Below, one piece after another: positions 1 to 7,309 of a DNA stretch of 19,191 nt. The notes beneath the pieces were generated by a model, which was given only the letters and a program-made list of their open reading frames with translations, had not been told where the DNA came from and made no database searches. Numbering within the stretch: position 1 is the stretch's first letter; each line of letters starts with the position of its first letter. Source of the stretch: JANWHF01 sp036276235 (GTDB lineage Bacteria > Planctomycetota > Phycisphaerae > Tepidisphaerales > Tepidisphaeraceae); contig DATBDZ010000369.1 in the NCBI GenBank assembly GCA_036276235.1, positions 1 to 19,191 of the forward strand, written 5' to 3'. Made by a program: the position numbers and the translations under genes.

Positions 1-235
1 CATATCGATCCGGCACGGCAGCGATAAAGGCGTCGAGGCGCGCAACTGACGACGTCTTCCCCGCCCGCAGTAATTCTCGTCGCACCTCGTAGTCCGCAAT
101 TTCGGGCACGACGATTCTGGTTCCATTCGAAAGATGCTCAGCAAGCCAGGCCTTACAAGTATCTGCGCTCGGCACGCCCTTACGTTGCGTCACCAGTGCA
201 AGCGGTCCTGAATCCAGAATGATTGTTGTGATCAA
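1..235 (-). CDS. PIN-domain toxin of a type II toxin-antitoxin pair, 3' end cut by the window edge
   Basis: Seen: reading the minus strand from a TTG at 235-233 gives 78 uninterrupted codons to the window edge. The translation opens with a hydrophobic strand ending in an Asp (residue 8, IILDSGPLALVT) and has VVPEIADYEVRREL around residues 42-55, with Glu50 at the position of the second acidic residue of PIN nucleases. Known: VapC-like PIN proteins are Mg-dependent RNases inhibited by a cognate antitoxin. The TTG start overlaps the antitoxin stop (TTGA), which implies translational coupling and supports this rare start codon. The C-terminal acidic residues lie outside the window, so an intact active site cannot be confirmed. 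Confidence 0.8.
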   Translation of the reverse strand, partial: MITTIILDSGPLALVTQRKGVPSADTCKAWLAEHLSNGTRIVVPEIADYEVRRELLRAGKTSSVARLDAFIAAVPDRY

Positions 236-513
236 GGAAAGAGCCGTCTATTTGATGTGTGATTCTCGTTGAGCGATTGCTTCAATTCTTCCCAATCCTG
301 CTGGCGTTTTTGTAATTCAGCCGGATCGTCGGTTGCATCCTCGGCGTTCCATTTGGCCAGCAGGTCCAGTGTCGCGCGATCCGGCTCGCGCGGTACGGAG
401 AGATGTTGCTCCAGCAGATCGCGCGCGTAGTCCGCTACATCGATTCCCTTATGCGCAGCTTCACGCCGAAGCTTCTCTTCCAAGTCGGGCGACAGTGAGA
501 CAATGAGCGACAT
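232..513 (-). CDS. Antitoxin of the PIN toxin pair (VapB/RHH-like)
   Basis: A 93-residue protein starting MSLIVSLSPDLEEKLRREA. Seen: a short N-terminal beta strand followed by an amphipathic helix (LSPDLEEKLRREAAHKGIDVADYARDLLEQHL), the layout of ribbon-helix-helix or related DNA-binding antitoxins, and then a charged, probably disordered C-terminal half rich in Asp, Glu, Gln and Lys that would wrap the toxin. It directly precedes and overlaps the PIN gene. Inference: it neutralises the toxin and represses its own promoter. A TAGAAT -10-like box lies on the minus strand at 529-524, only about 11 bases before the ATG, without a convincing -35. The exact antitoxin family cannot be fixed by eye. 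Confidence 0.75.
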   Translation of the reverse strand: MSLIVSLSPDLEEKLRREAAHKGIDVADYARDLLEQHLSVPREPDRATLDLLAKWNAEDATDDPAELQKRQQDWEELKQSLNENHTSNRRLFP

Positions 514-548
514 TTCAACTCAGATTCTACCACATCCGCAGGTCGTTC

Positions 549-1832
549 TCACGCCTTCAGAATCCCGCGGAACTTCCCCTCATCCATCTGATACCCCGGC
601 AATACCTTCCCCATTGCTTCGGCCGGTACATCCAGATGTTTGCGGCAGATCTCCGCAAACACTGCGCGGAAATCAGTGGTGACGGCAAGATCTCGCTCCT
701 CGAATAGCTTTTCGGGGGCGAGGGTGGGCCAGTCGCCCAAGACCTTGCCGCCGGCGACGTTGCCGCCCAGGGCGAAGAAGCAGGTGCCGTGGCCGTGGTC
801 GGTGCCGCGGTTGCCGTTCTGGCGGGCGGCACGTCCAAACTCGCTCATCGTCAGCAGCATCACATCGCTCATCCGATCGCCCAAATCCTTGTTGAACGCC
901 GCGATGCCGCGCGAAAAATCGTACAGCCGGCCGGCGAGCTGGCCGTTGGCGTTGCCCTGGTTGGCGTGCGTGTCCCACCCGTCCACCTCGACAAACGCCA
1001 TCTCCAGGCCGACCTGCGCCTTGATGAGCTGCGCCACTTGCATCAGCGAACGCCCGAATAACCCGGCTGGATAATCGACATCTTTCGCCGGCGTGTAACG
1101 CGTCGGATCGGCCTGCTTGAGGATGGAGATCGCCTCAAATGATTCGCGGCCCGCGCCGTGCAGCGTGTCGGCGACAGCGCTGTCATACATCCCCTCAAAT
1201 CCCGCGGCGACATTCGTCTTCCCCTGCCCCGCCACGCCAAACGAATTCAGATCGCGCAGCGCCAGGGCATCGGCATCTCCCTGCAACGTGCGCGGCAGCA
1301 CAGAACTCATCGCCACCGCGCGAAACGGGCTTAGTTTTGCCTTATCGACTTTTTGCTGTGCCAGCACGCGATTGAGCCAGCCGGTATGAACGCTCTTATC
1401 ATCCGGCACGCCCGCTTCCATGAAATCCTGCATGTCAAAATGCGAGCGCGAGGCGCTGGGCGACCCGCAGGCGTGCACAATCGCCAGATGCCCCGCCTTG
1501 TAGAGCGGGAGCATCGCGCTCATCGCCGGGTGCAGCGCGAAGTATCCATCCAGATCCAGCGCGCCACCTTCAGCGCCCGAGGTCGTGGGCCGATCAATCG
1601 CTATCTCCTGGCGATATTTGTAATAAAATGGATCCCCATGCGGGACCACCATCGACATCCCATCCACGGCCCCCCGCTGAAAAATGACAACGAGAACTTT
1701 CTTTTGGGCCTGTGCCGATTCAGCGGCCAGCGCAGCCCGCCCCAAAAACGCAAGATCCCAATAAGCCCCCGCGCCAATCGCGGCCAGCGCGATTCCGCCC
1801 TGCTTGAGAAATAGTCTGCGATGGATGTTCAT
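549..1832 (-). CDS. Tat-exported DUF1501 family protein
   Basis: A 427-residue protein. Seen: a twin-arginine leader (residues 4-10 HRRLFLK, then a hydrophobic stretch ending AALAAESA), so it is probably exported folded. DUF1501 hallmarks follow: VVIFQRGAVDGMSMVVPHGD near residues 48-67, an EVDGWDTHANQG block, and LLTMSEFGRAARQNGNRGTDHGHG near residue 330, a His/Asp/Gly-rich stretch resembling the metal site of alkaline-phosphatase/sulfatase-fold proteins. Known: DUF1501 (COG4102) genes usually sit beside DUF1800 genes, as here; their function is not established. Start: ATG at 1832 with GGAG nine bases upstream (CGGAGCAAACATG). It lies downstream of the DUF1800 gene, separated by about 130 bp with a long hairpin, and is probably cotranscribed with it. 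Confidence 0.9.
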   Translation of the reverse strand: MNIHRRLFLKQGGIALAAIGAGAYWDLAFLGRAALAAESAQAQKKVLVVIFQRGAVDGMSMVVPHGDPFYYKYRQEIAIDRPTTSGAEGGALDLDGYFALHPAMSAMLPLYKAGHLAIVHACGSPSASRSHFDMQDFMEAGVPDDKSVHTGWLNRVLAQQKVDKAKLSPFRAVAMSSVLPRTLQGDADALALRDLNSFGVAGQGKTNVAAGFEGMYDSAVADTLHGAGRESFEAISILKQADPTRYTPAKDVDYPAGLFGRSLMQVAQLIKAQVGLEMAFVEVDGWDTHANQGNANGQLAGRLYDFSRGIAAFNKDLGDRMSDVMLLTMSEFGRAARQNGNRGTDHGHGTCFFALGGNVAGGKVLGDWPTLAPEKLFEERDLAVTTDFRAVFAEICRKHLDVPAEAMGKVLPGYQMDEGKFRGILKA

Positions 1833-1842
1833 GTTTGCTCCG

Positions 1843-1939
1843 AATAAGTTGTCAGTTGCCAGTTGTCAGTTGTCAGTGGATACAAACACAGAAGCTTCGC
1901 ATTTACTGACAACTGGCAACTGACAACTGACAGCTTATT
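1843..1939. repeat. Long inverted repeat made of four heptamers per arm
   Basis: Arms 1843-1880 and 1902-1939 (38 bases each) pair with five mismatches around a 21-base loop. The left arm is TGTCAGT, TGCCAGT, TGTCAGT, TGTCAGT (1850-1877); the right arm is ACTGACA, ACTGGCA, ACTGACA, ACTGACA (1905-1932), so each arm is a four-copy 7-bp tandem repeat. Flanking AATAAG/CTTATT extends the stem. It fills the gap between the DUF1800 stop and the DUF1501 start. It could weaken readthrough or stabilise mRNA, but no run of T follows on the minus strand. Related period-7 sequence recurs at 14503-14657. Confidence 0.85.
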
Positions 1940-1961
1940 TTTCCCCATTCAGCATTTCCGA

Positions 1962-3782
1962 TCACCTTCGCTGAAACTCCGGCGAACCCAGAATCAGCGC
2001 CACTGTCTTGGCCACATTCACCGTCTTGCTATCCCCCTCGGGCAGCGCATTCTTCGCCAACGTCTTTGCGGTAGCCGCGCTCATGTCTCCATGTAGCAGG
2101 GCCTCGGACAATCGATCCAGCACCGCCTGCGGGTGGTCGGCGTCGATCTTGCCGGCCAGCTCCTTGGGATCCATTTTCACGTCGCTTACCTGCTGCTGCG
2201 TGAGGGCCAGCGCGAAATTGAGCCGATCTATCAGCGCGCCGGGGTTGACCCACTTGGTCGATTGCTCCGGATACCCCGTCGGGGCGGCAAACGCGAAGAG
2301 CGGCTCGCCCATCTCATACACATGCCAGTTGAGCGATTTCTGCTTTTCCGCCGACAGCTTTTCGGCGCCGAAGCCGAGTGTCGCTCCGCCTTCGGAGACG
2401 CCGCGCAGTTTTTTCATGATGGGGAGGAACGGGTCGGTGAATTTGCCGTCGGTGGCACGCACCGCCGACACCGCATATTCAAACGGCGATTTGATCTTCG
2501 CCCGATACGCCTGCGGCGAAAAGAATTGCGGGCTGGTGACGATCGCCTCAATCACCTGGCGGATGTCTCCGTCGCTGGCGGTGAAGACCTTCGCGATATT
2601 CTCGACCAATTCAGTCGGCGGCTCATCGGAGATGAATCGCTGGCAGAGCTTTCGTGAGACAAACCGCGCGGTGGAGGGATGAGCGGCAAGGATATCCAAA
2701 ACCTGCTCGCCATCCTTAATGCCGCCGCCGGCGGGGATGATGTGGCCGAGTACCAGTTTTTCGCGGTCATCGTGGCGATTTTTCTGGAACTGGAAGACGC
2801 CGCTCCCGTTGTCGCCCCAGCCGCTGAAGCAGCGGGCCACTTCCTGCACGTCTTTCTGCGCGTAGCCGCCGTCCACGCCCAGCGTGTGCAGCTCCATCAG
2901 CTCGCGGCCATAGTTTTCATTCGGGCCTTCCTTGTCGGGAATCAGGCCGTCCACCTTCATCCCCAGCTTGTAGCCGACGTACACGTCGATGACGATTTTC
3001 TCGAGCTTGCTCCGCTCGCGGGCAACGGAATTCTCCTTGTTATCCAGATAGGACAGCATCGCCGGGCTGTGCGCGCTGGCTCCCAGCAGATCGCGAAACT
3101 TGCCCATCGCGTGCGCCCGGACTACCTCGCGATCATCCGTCGGTTTCAGCGAGCGGCAATCATTCTTGCGCACATCAATATTGAAATGATTCGTCCAGAA
3201 ATCGACCATCACCTCGTTAAGCTGCCGCTCCGACAGGACCGCCCGCATCAGCTTCACTTTCTGCAGCTCGCCGACCACGCGAATCGAATCATGGCTGGCG
3301 GCTTCCTGCAAATTCGGAATCGGAGAAGCGGGCTTGGGGGCGGGCTTGGTCGTCGGCTGGTCGTCGGTGTTGTACGCCTTCGGATCGACGCCGTAGCGCA
3401 GCTTCATGTCCTTCATCATGCCGGCGTCGCCCATCGCCATCTGCTGGCCGATGAACGCGCGGATATCCGAGAAATAAGCATCCATCAGATACGATGAGCT
3501 CATCGCGACGGTGTCATAGCCGGCGATCGCCTTCTCCATCGCCGAATCATCGATCGCTTCCGGATGCAACTGCTGGCGGATGTACGCCTCGGCGCCCATC
3601 TTCTCGACGCGCTGCACATCCCCCGGCCGCGCCCCAAAGCCCAGGCGATTGAGCACATGCACGGCTTTCTGATGCTCAGAAATCTGCATCGGCTCATCGC
3701 CGGCCCGGGCAGCCAGCGGCGCCAGTGCGATGCAAAAGATGCTGCACATCCTGCCAAACCGAGGCGACGCGTTTTGCGACAT
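1962..3782 (-). CDS. Exported DUF1800 family protein
   Basis: A 606-residue protein. Seen: a signal peptide (MSQNASPRFGRMCSIFCIALAPLAARA, predicted cleavage near residue 27), then the DUF1800 opening HVLNRLGFGARPGDVQRV, the middle motif WTNHFNID, MLSYLDNKENS, and the family signature NENYGRELMELHTLGV followed by YAQKDVQEVARCFSGW. A Pro/Lys/Thr-rich linker (DDQPTTKPAPKPASPIPN) interrupts the N-terminal third. Known: DUF1800 (COG5267) is widespread in planctomycetes and pairs with DUF1501; its biochemical role is unknown. Start choice: the ATG at 3782 has GGAG nine bases upstream and begins the signal peptide, matching the ribosome site of the next gene. An in-frame ATG at 3851 would add 23 residues before the leader and is less likely. 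Confidence 0.9.
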   Translation of the reverse strand: MSQNASPRFGRMCSIFCIALAPLAARAGDEPMQISEHQKAVHVLNRLGFGARPGDVQRVEKMGAEAYIRQQLHPEAIDDSAMEKAIAGYDTVAMSSSYLMDAYFSDIRAFIGQQMAMGDAGMMKDMKLRYGVDPKAYNTDDQPTTKPAPKPASPIPNLQEAASHDSIRVVGELQKVKLMRAVLSERQLNEVMVDFWTNHFNIDVRKNDCRSLKPTDDREVVRAHAMGKFRDLLGASAHSPAMLSYLDNKENSVARERSKLEKIVIDVYVGYKLGMKVDGLIPDKEGPNENYGRELMELHTLGVDGGYAQKDVQEVARCFSGWGDNGSGVFQFQKNRHDDREKLVLGHIIPAGGGIKDGEQVLDILAAHPSTARFVSRKLCQRFISDEPPTELVENIAKVFTASDGDIRQVIEAIVTSPQFFSPQAYRAKIKSPFEYAVSAVRATDGKFTDPFLPIMKKLRGVSEGGATLGFGAEKLSAEKQKSLNWHVYEMGEPLFAFAAPTGYPEQSTKWVNPGALIDRLNFALALTQQQVSDVKMDPKELAGKIDADHPQAVLDRLSEALLHGDMSAATAKTLAKNALPEGDSKTVNVAKTVALILGSPEFQRR

Positions 3783-3941
3783 GACTTTGCTCCGTTGATG
3801 GAGAGAACACTCGACGAAAGGAAAGACGGGCCACAACCGAGATTCTTGCACCAGCCCGCCGCGATAGCCTGCCTATTGTACCGCCGATCCCGGCGATGGG
3901 TTACCGGGCCCGCCCGGAAAAGGGCGCCCCCCAGGCTACCA

Positions 3942-3969
3942 GAAACTCGAAACCCGAAACCTGAAACCC
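3942..3969. repeat. Four tandem GAAACYY heptamers
   Basis: GAAACTC, GAAACCC, GAAACCT and GAAACCC follow one another without gaps. Only the last two positions vary, always pyrimidines. The seven-base period matches the other heptamer arrays of this window (1850-1932 and 14503-14657), although the unit differs. Confidence 0.9.
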
Positions 3970-4321
3970 ATTACCCGACTTACGTCAATTCCCACCCGGC
4001 GACCGTCGCGCGACAGCCGCGCGGCAAAAGCCGCTTTCTGAGCAGCCATCCGGGTGTCGCGCAACACGGCGCAACTATTTCGGCAACATTCGGCCGTGTC
4101 GCACGACGAGCGAAAACCGCCGTAAGTCAAATTCTGTCTCTATCAAATTCATGCCGCGCGGTCATCCCTGGCTCGGGCGGCTTGCCCGTGGGTTCGGATA
4201 AACGCGGACGAGGCCCACTCGCACATGAAACCTTTTGAATCATTTTACGAATCATTTAGTTGCATTGACTCTGGTTGCACGTTGCATCGCAGGTTTGAAC
4301 GTTAGCGGCGATTCACAAAGA

Positions 4322-4390
4322 ATTGAGCCGCGGAGATCGCCGAGAGCGCAGAGACGTTTTCGAACTACATACACGTCTCCGCGCTCTTTG
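4322..4390. repeat. Dispersed hairpin repeat, copy 1
   Basis: The 69 bases match 4892-4960 at about 61 positions. Inside, AGAGCGCAGAGACG (4343-4356) pairs with CGTCTCCGCGCTCT (4374-4387), 13 of 14 bases, around a 17-base loop. The mismatches to copy 2 lie mainly in the loop (four) and at the outer edge (three), with one inside a stem arm. It is non-coding. Confidence 0.85.
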
Positions 4391-4891
4391 GTTCACGGCG
4401 GCAAGTTTCGATAGTCAAAACAAAAGCCATACATTATATATAGCATCATAGGGGCGCGGAGCCAGAAACCAGGAGCGGAGCAAATCCGGCAAGCGCACCC
4501 TAAACTCGCAACCTTAAGCCCACTTAACTCCTCACTATATAGCAAAAAGTTTACATTTTGTTCCAGAAGTCCTTGCCGCAGCACGAGTTACAAATTATGA
4601 CCCCATTCCTCGATTTCTCGTCGCGCAAGTGTCTGTCAATTCAGGAATTGCGGCTGTCGTACCAGAGCGAAACGCAACGAAAGTTATAAAAATCCAAAAA
4701 TCTTCTGGCGGAGCGCAAAGGCCAGTTGCCGAAGGGCTTACAGCAAAAGATTTTTTCGGTGCTCGCGCGTAAACTGCTATGACATCTTGTCCCTACTGCG
4801 GCGATGGGCACTTGCGGGCGTTCCGAAGTCCTTCGACCCTCTCGAGCTGTCGCGTCTTCAGAGCCGGGCTTTTCTGTGATCGATCGGGATC

Positions 4892-4960
4892 ATTGCGCCG
4901 CAAAGATCGCCGAGAGCGCAGAGACGTTTTCGGACTCCGAACACGTCTCTGCGCTCTTTG
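4892..4960. repeat. Dispersed hairpin repeat, copy 2
   Basis: Second copy of the element at 4322. Here the 14-bp stem is perfect: AGAGCGCAGAGACG at 4913-4926 against its complement at 4944-4957. The sequence after it, GCGGCCTCTGTGGCTAA, resembles the CTCTGCG...CTCTGTGG type of dispersed repeat that often yields spurious peptides rich in RRERRD. It ends about 30 bases before the candidate -35 of the next gene. Confidence 0.85.
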
Positions 4961-4986
4961 CGGCCTCTGTGGCTAATTTCTTCGCG

Positions 4987-5015
4987 TTTAGGGCAATGGA
5001 TTCGGATGTTATAAT
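4987..5015 (+). promoter_or_regulatory. Candidate sigma70-type promoter for the 5039 operon
   Basis: A perfect TATAAT (5010-5015) lies 17 bases after a weak -35 TTTAGG (4987-4992). The ribosome site AAGGGAG (5026-5032) and the ATG at 5039 follow at normal distances. The -10 is strong and the -35 poor, so this is only a candidate. Confidence 0.4.
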
Positions 5016-5038
5016 GTTCTCCACAAAGGGAGCAGCAA

Positions 5039-6076
5039 ATGAATCCTATCGCGCGGGCCATCTGCGTCGCCGCCTTGCTGGTGAGCGTTGCTCGCATCTG
5101 CGCCGCCGATGGATCGGCGCACGCAAAGCTGCTGATCAACTACCCGGGCGTGATCCGCTGCTATGAGGATGGCCGCGTAGAGTTCCAGGATTGGACACCG
5201 GACCCCGGCCCGATGCGATTTCTGGGGGCGAGAAAAGTCGTGGTGTCGAGTACTGCGCAACTTTCGCCGCTGCAACTCAGCCTGATCATCGCGGCCGTTG
5301 ATGAATATCTGATTCACCCGGCCCCTTTCCTCCACGGCAATCTATCGATAACCGATCAGCCATACACGCTCATCGACGTGCGGCACGGCCAAAAGATACG
5401 CCTCACGTGCATCCGGCACGCGCCGGACCCGCCCGCATTGGAGGATTTTCTGCAGACGATTCGCGAGCCGCTGGCGTCGGCGAAGCTGGAGTCCGGCGAT
5501 CCAAAACGCCGTGACGAAATTCTGGCGGAATTCAAAACGACGGACCCGGCGCTGGCGCGCCCGTTCTTTGGCCGCCCGCGCGATTTGGTGAGCATTCCGA
5601 ATGACGATCCGGACAAACTGGTTGAGCAGCTTTTCCAGACCACTGCTTTGGGCAGGGGAAAGAGCAACCTTAACCAGTGCCTTATCTTCCTGGCCGCACT
5701 TGAGGGCACCTCTCTTGGCGACACCATTTATGCCAGCATCCAAAAGCATCGCGAGGGCCTTTCAGTTGGAGACCAGGTGCAACTGCTGGAAACCGCCTTA
5801 TACGGTGGATCGCTTAAGGCATTTCCCGAATTTCCAAAGCTCCTCCACAATTCGATGGTAGCTGGCGGCGATGTCGCAACGTTTCCCGACGCGCTGGACA
5901 AAACACTTGAAGAGCACTTTGAAGCAGAAGACCTCCCGAATCTTGCCAAGAGAATTGGCGTTGATCAAATCACACCGGCCCGCTCCCTCAAAGCGTGGGA
6001 TTGGCTCGCCGCGAACTTAAATCAGTTGAAGTTCGATCAGTGGACGCATCGCTTTCACATCGTGGACGCGCGATGA
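5039..6076 (+). CDS. Exported protein of unknown function
   Basis: A 345-residue protein that I do not recognise. Seen: a Sec-type signal peptide (MNPIARAICVAALLVSVARICAA, cleavage near residue 22-23), then a beta-rich N-terminal domain to about residue 125 (LLINYPGVIRCYEDGRVEFQDW, KVVVSSTAQLSPLQLSLIIAAVDEYL, YTLIDVRHGQKIRLTCIRH), followed by an acidic, mainly helical C-terminal part. AAGGGAG six bases before the ATG fixes the start. Its stop overlaps the start of the next gene (ATGA at 6073-6076), so the two are translationally coupled. Linkage to the membrane/zinc-ribbon proteins suggests an envelope role, but no activity can be assigned. Confidence 0.8.
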   Translation: MNPIARAICVAALLVSVARICAADGSAHAKLLINYPGVIRCYEDGRVEFQDWTPDPGPMRFLGARKVVVSSTAQLSPLQLSLIIAAVDEYLIHPAPFLHGNLSITDQPYTLIDVRHGQKIRLTCIRHAPDPPALEDFLQTIREPLASAKLESGDPKRRDEILAEFKTTDPALARPFFGRPRDLVSIPNDDPDKLVEQLFQTTALGRGKSNLNQCLIFLAALEGTSLGDTIYASIQKHREGLSVGDQVQLLETALYGGSLKAFPEFPKLLHNSMVAGGDVATFPDALDKTLEEHFEAEDLPNLAKRIGVDQITPARSLKAWDWLAANLNQLKFDQWTHRFHIVDAR

Positions 6077-6684
6077 AACGGTTCGTTCGATCGCTGGCCA
6101 GCTTCGCCCGTACGTTATTACTCATCGCCGCGTTCGGCGTGCTTGGATGGGCCGCGCGGAGCTATATCTCCCGGGATTCAATCACATCCATCCGGAGATA
6201 TCTTGTGGGCCGCGACGACATAACCCTTGAGATCAGCGCGGAGACCGAGGCGGGGATTCTGCGCCTGGCGATCGGCCGGCGGGCCGCCACCTGGGATAGC
6301 GAGGAATTGGCCACCCTCTACCTCGAAGGAATGCGCCGCTTTGAGCACGTGCCGATGAAGACCTTCGAATGGGAAGCGACAGTGAAGCATCCCCCTGTCC
6401 TCGAATTCCCGACCCACTTCAATTGGGGAAGCAACGACTACAGATCGAGAGCGCCCGTCGGCGATCCATCAGCCCGTCCGATCCATATCCAAAGTGGTTT
6501 CCTGCACTTGCCGATCTGGCCGATCGCCATTCTGCTCGCAATACCGTCGGCCGTGAGCGCCGTTCGCCATCGTCGGCGACGCCGACGCGTCAGGATCGGT
6601 CATTGCGCGGAATGTGGCTACGATCTGCGCGAAACACCGGAGCGCTGCCCCGAATGCGGGACTCCAGCGCCCATTGCGAATTGA
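6073..6684 (+). CDS. Membrane protein with C-terminal CxxC-CxxC zinc ribbon, paralogue 1
   Basis: A 203-residue protein. Seen: an N-terminal transmembrane helix (TLLLIAAFGVLGWAARSYI, about residues 14-32), an extracytoplasmic middle domain (IRRYLVGRDDITLEISA, TWDSEELATLYLEGMRRFE, KTFEWEATVKH), a second helix (LPIWPIAILLAIPSAVSAV) followed by a poly-Arg stop-transfer block, and a cytosolic zinc ribbon with Cys178, 181, 192 and 195 (HCAECGYDLRETPERCPECG). Known: this ribbon is a recurrent planctomycete C-terminal tag of undetermined role. Start: the ATG at 6073 overlaps the preceding stop; an upstream in-frame ATG at 5995 lies inside the preceding gene and is rejected. The next gene is a tandem duplicate. 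Confidence 0.85.
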   Translation: MKRFVRSLASFARTLLLIAAFGVLGWAARSYISRDSITSIRRYLVGRDDITLEISAETEAGILRLAIGRRAATWDSEELATLYLEGMRRFEHVPMKTFEWEATVKHPPVLEFPTHFNWGSNDYRSRAPVGDPSARPIHIQSGFLHLPIWPIAILLAIPSAVSAVRHRRRRRRVRIGHCAECGYDLRETPERCPECGTPAPIAN

Positions 6685-6703
6685 CATGGCATGTGGAGAC
6701 GCG

Positions 6704-7309
6704 ATGAAACGGATCGTTCGATCGGTGGCTATCTTCGCCCGTACGCTGTCGCTCATCGCGGCCTTCGGCGTGCTTGGATGGGCCGCGCGAAGCTATATCT
6801 GCGACGATTCAATCAGGTCTGTCCGGAGATACGTCGTGGGCCGCGATGATGTAACGCTCTACATCAGCGCGAACACCAGGAATGGAGTATTTGTCGTTAC
6901 GATGGATCGGCAGGCCCGAGTCTGGGACAGCGAGGAATCGGCCAGGCAGTATCTCCAAGCCGTGCGCCGCGTCGGCAATCCGCCCCTGAAGACCTTCGAA
7001 TGGGAGGCGACGGGGATCTATCGCCCTGAGTGGGAATTACCCGCTTTTTATTGCACTGTCGACTCCGTTGTGATGCGAAATGTCGAACCTGGGTCCGCGC
7101 TTCCGATCGATGTCCATCATCGTGAACTGCGCGTACCATTCTGGCCGCTCGCCATTCTGCTCGCGGTGCCTTGGGCGGTGGGCGTCATCCGCGGTCGGCG
7201 ACGACGCCGGCGCTTCAGGATCGGTCATTGTGCAAAATGTGGCTACGATATGCGCGCGACACCCAAGCGCTGTCCGGAATGTGGGACGCCGACAGCGAAT
7301 GCGAAATGA
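6704..7309 (+). CDS. Membrane protein with C-terminal zinc ribbon, paralogue 2
   Basis: A 201-residue protein clearly duplicated from the gene at 6073. The first 32 residues are nearly identical (MKRxVRSxAxFARTLxLIAAFGVLGWAARSYI), as is the tail (IGHCAxCGYDxRxTPxRCPECGTP; Cys176, 179, 190, 193), whereas the middle loop between the helices has diverged strongly. The second helix is VPFWPLAILLAVPWAVGVI followed by RGRRRRRRF. Even the bases before the start are related (GGAGACGCGATGAAACGG here, GGACGCGCGATGAAACGG upstream). The start at 6704 is chosen by this homology; an in-frame ATG at 6614 lies inside the preceding gene. The conserved ends and variable loop suggest that the loop carries specificity. 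Confidence 0.85.
   Translation: MKRIVRSVAIFARTLSLIAAFGVLGWAARSYICDDSIRSVRRYVVGRDDVTLYISANTRNGVFVVTMDRQARVWDSEESARQYLQAVRRVGNPPLKTFEWEATGIYRPEWELPAFYCTVDSVVMRNVEPGSALPIDVHHRELRVPFWPLAILLAVPWAVGVIRGRRRRRRFRIGHCAKCGYDMRATPKRCPECGTPTANAK

Larger units (their letters stand above)
3783..5038. other. Gene-poor intergenic region of about 1.25 kb
   Basis: This gap lies between the divergently transcribed DUF1800 gene and the gene starting at 5039. I see no ORF with a credible domain, signal peptide or ribosome site. It contains four GAAACYY heptamers (3942-3969), short terminal inverted repeats GACTTACG/CGTAAGTC bounding a GC-rich stretch (about 3978-4128), an AT-rich section (about 4425-4560, including TTATATATAG), two related hairpin repeats (4322-4390 and 4892-4960), and a probable promoter just before 5039. 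A short Cys-containing peptide start at 4779 (MTSCPYCGDGH) continues into repeat sequence and is not supported as a gene. Confidence 0.6.

Noticed and set aside
1843..1939. CRISPR-like appearance of the repeated heptamers
   Set aside because: The units are seven bases and directly abutting, with no spacers and no cas genes nearby.
2679..3497. 272-codon open frame on the plus strand opposite the DUF1800 gene
   Set aside because: It is antisense to a gene with clear family motifs, has no ribosome site, and its His/Ala/Val-rich composition is typical of a shadow frame in GC-rich DNA.
3564..4238. Plus-strand frame crossing the DUF1800 start and the intergenic repeats
   Set aside because: It begins antisense to the DUF1800 N-terminus and continues through heptamer repeats. 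There is no support for coding.
4779..4976. Short plus-strand peptide beginning MTSCPYCGDGH, like half a zinc ribbon
   Set aside because: Only one CxxC is present, no second Cys pair is suitably placed, and the rest of the frame is the hairpin repeat (RRKDRRERRD).
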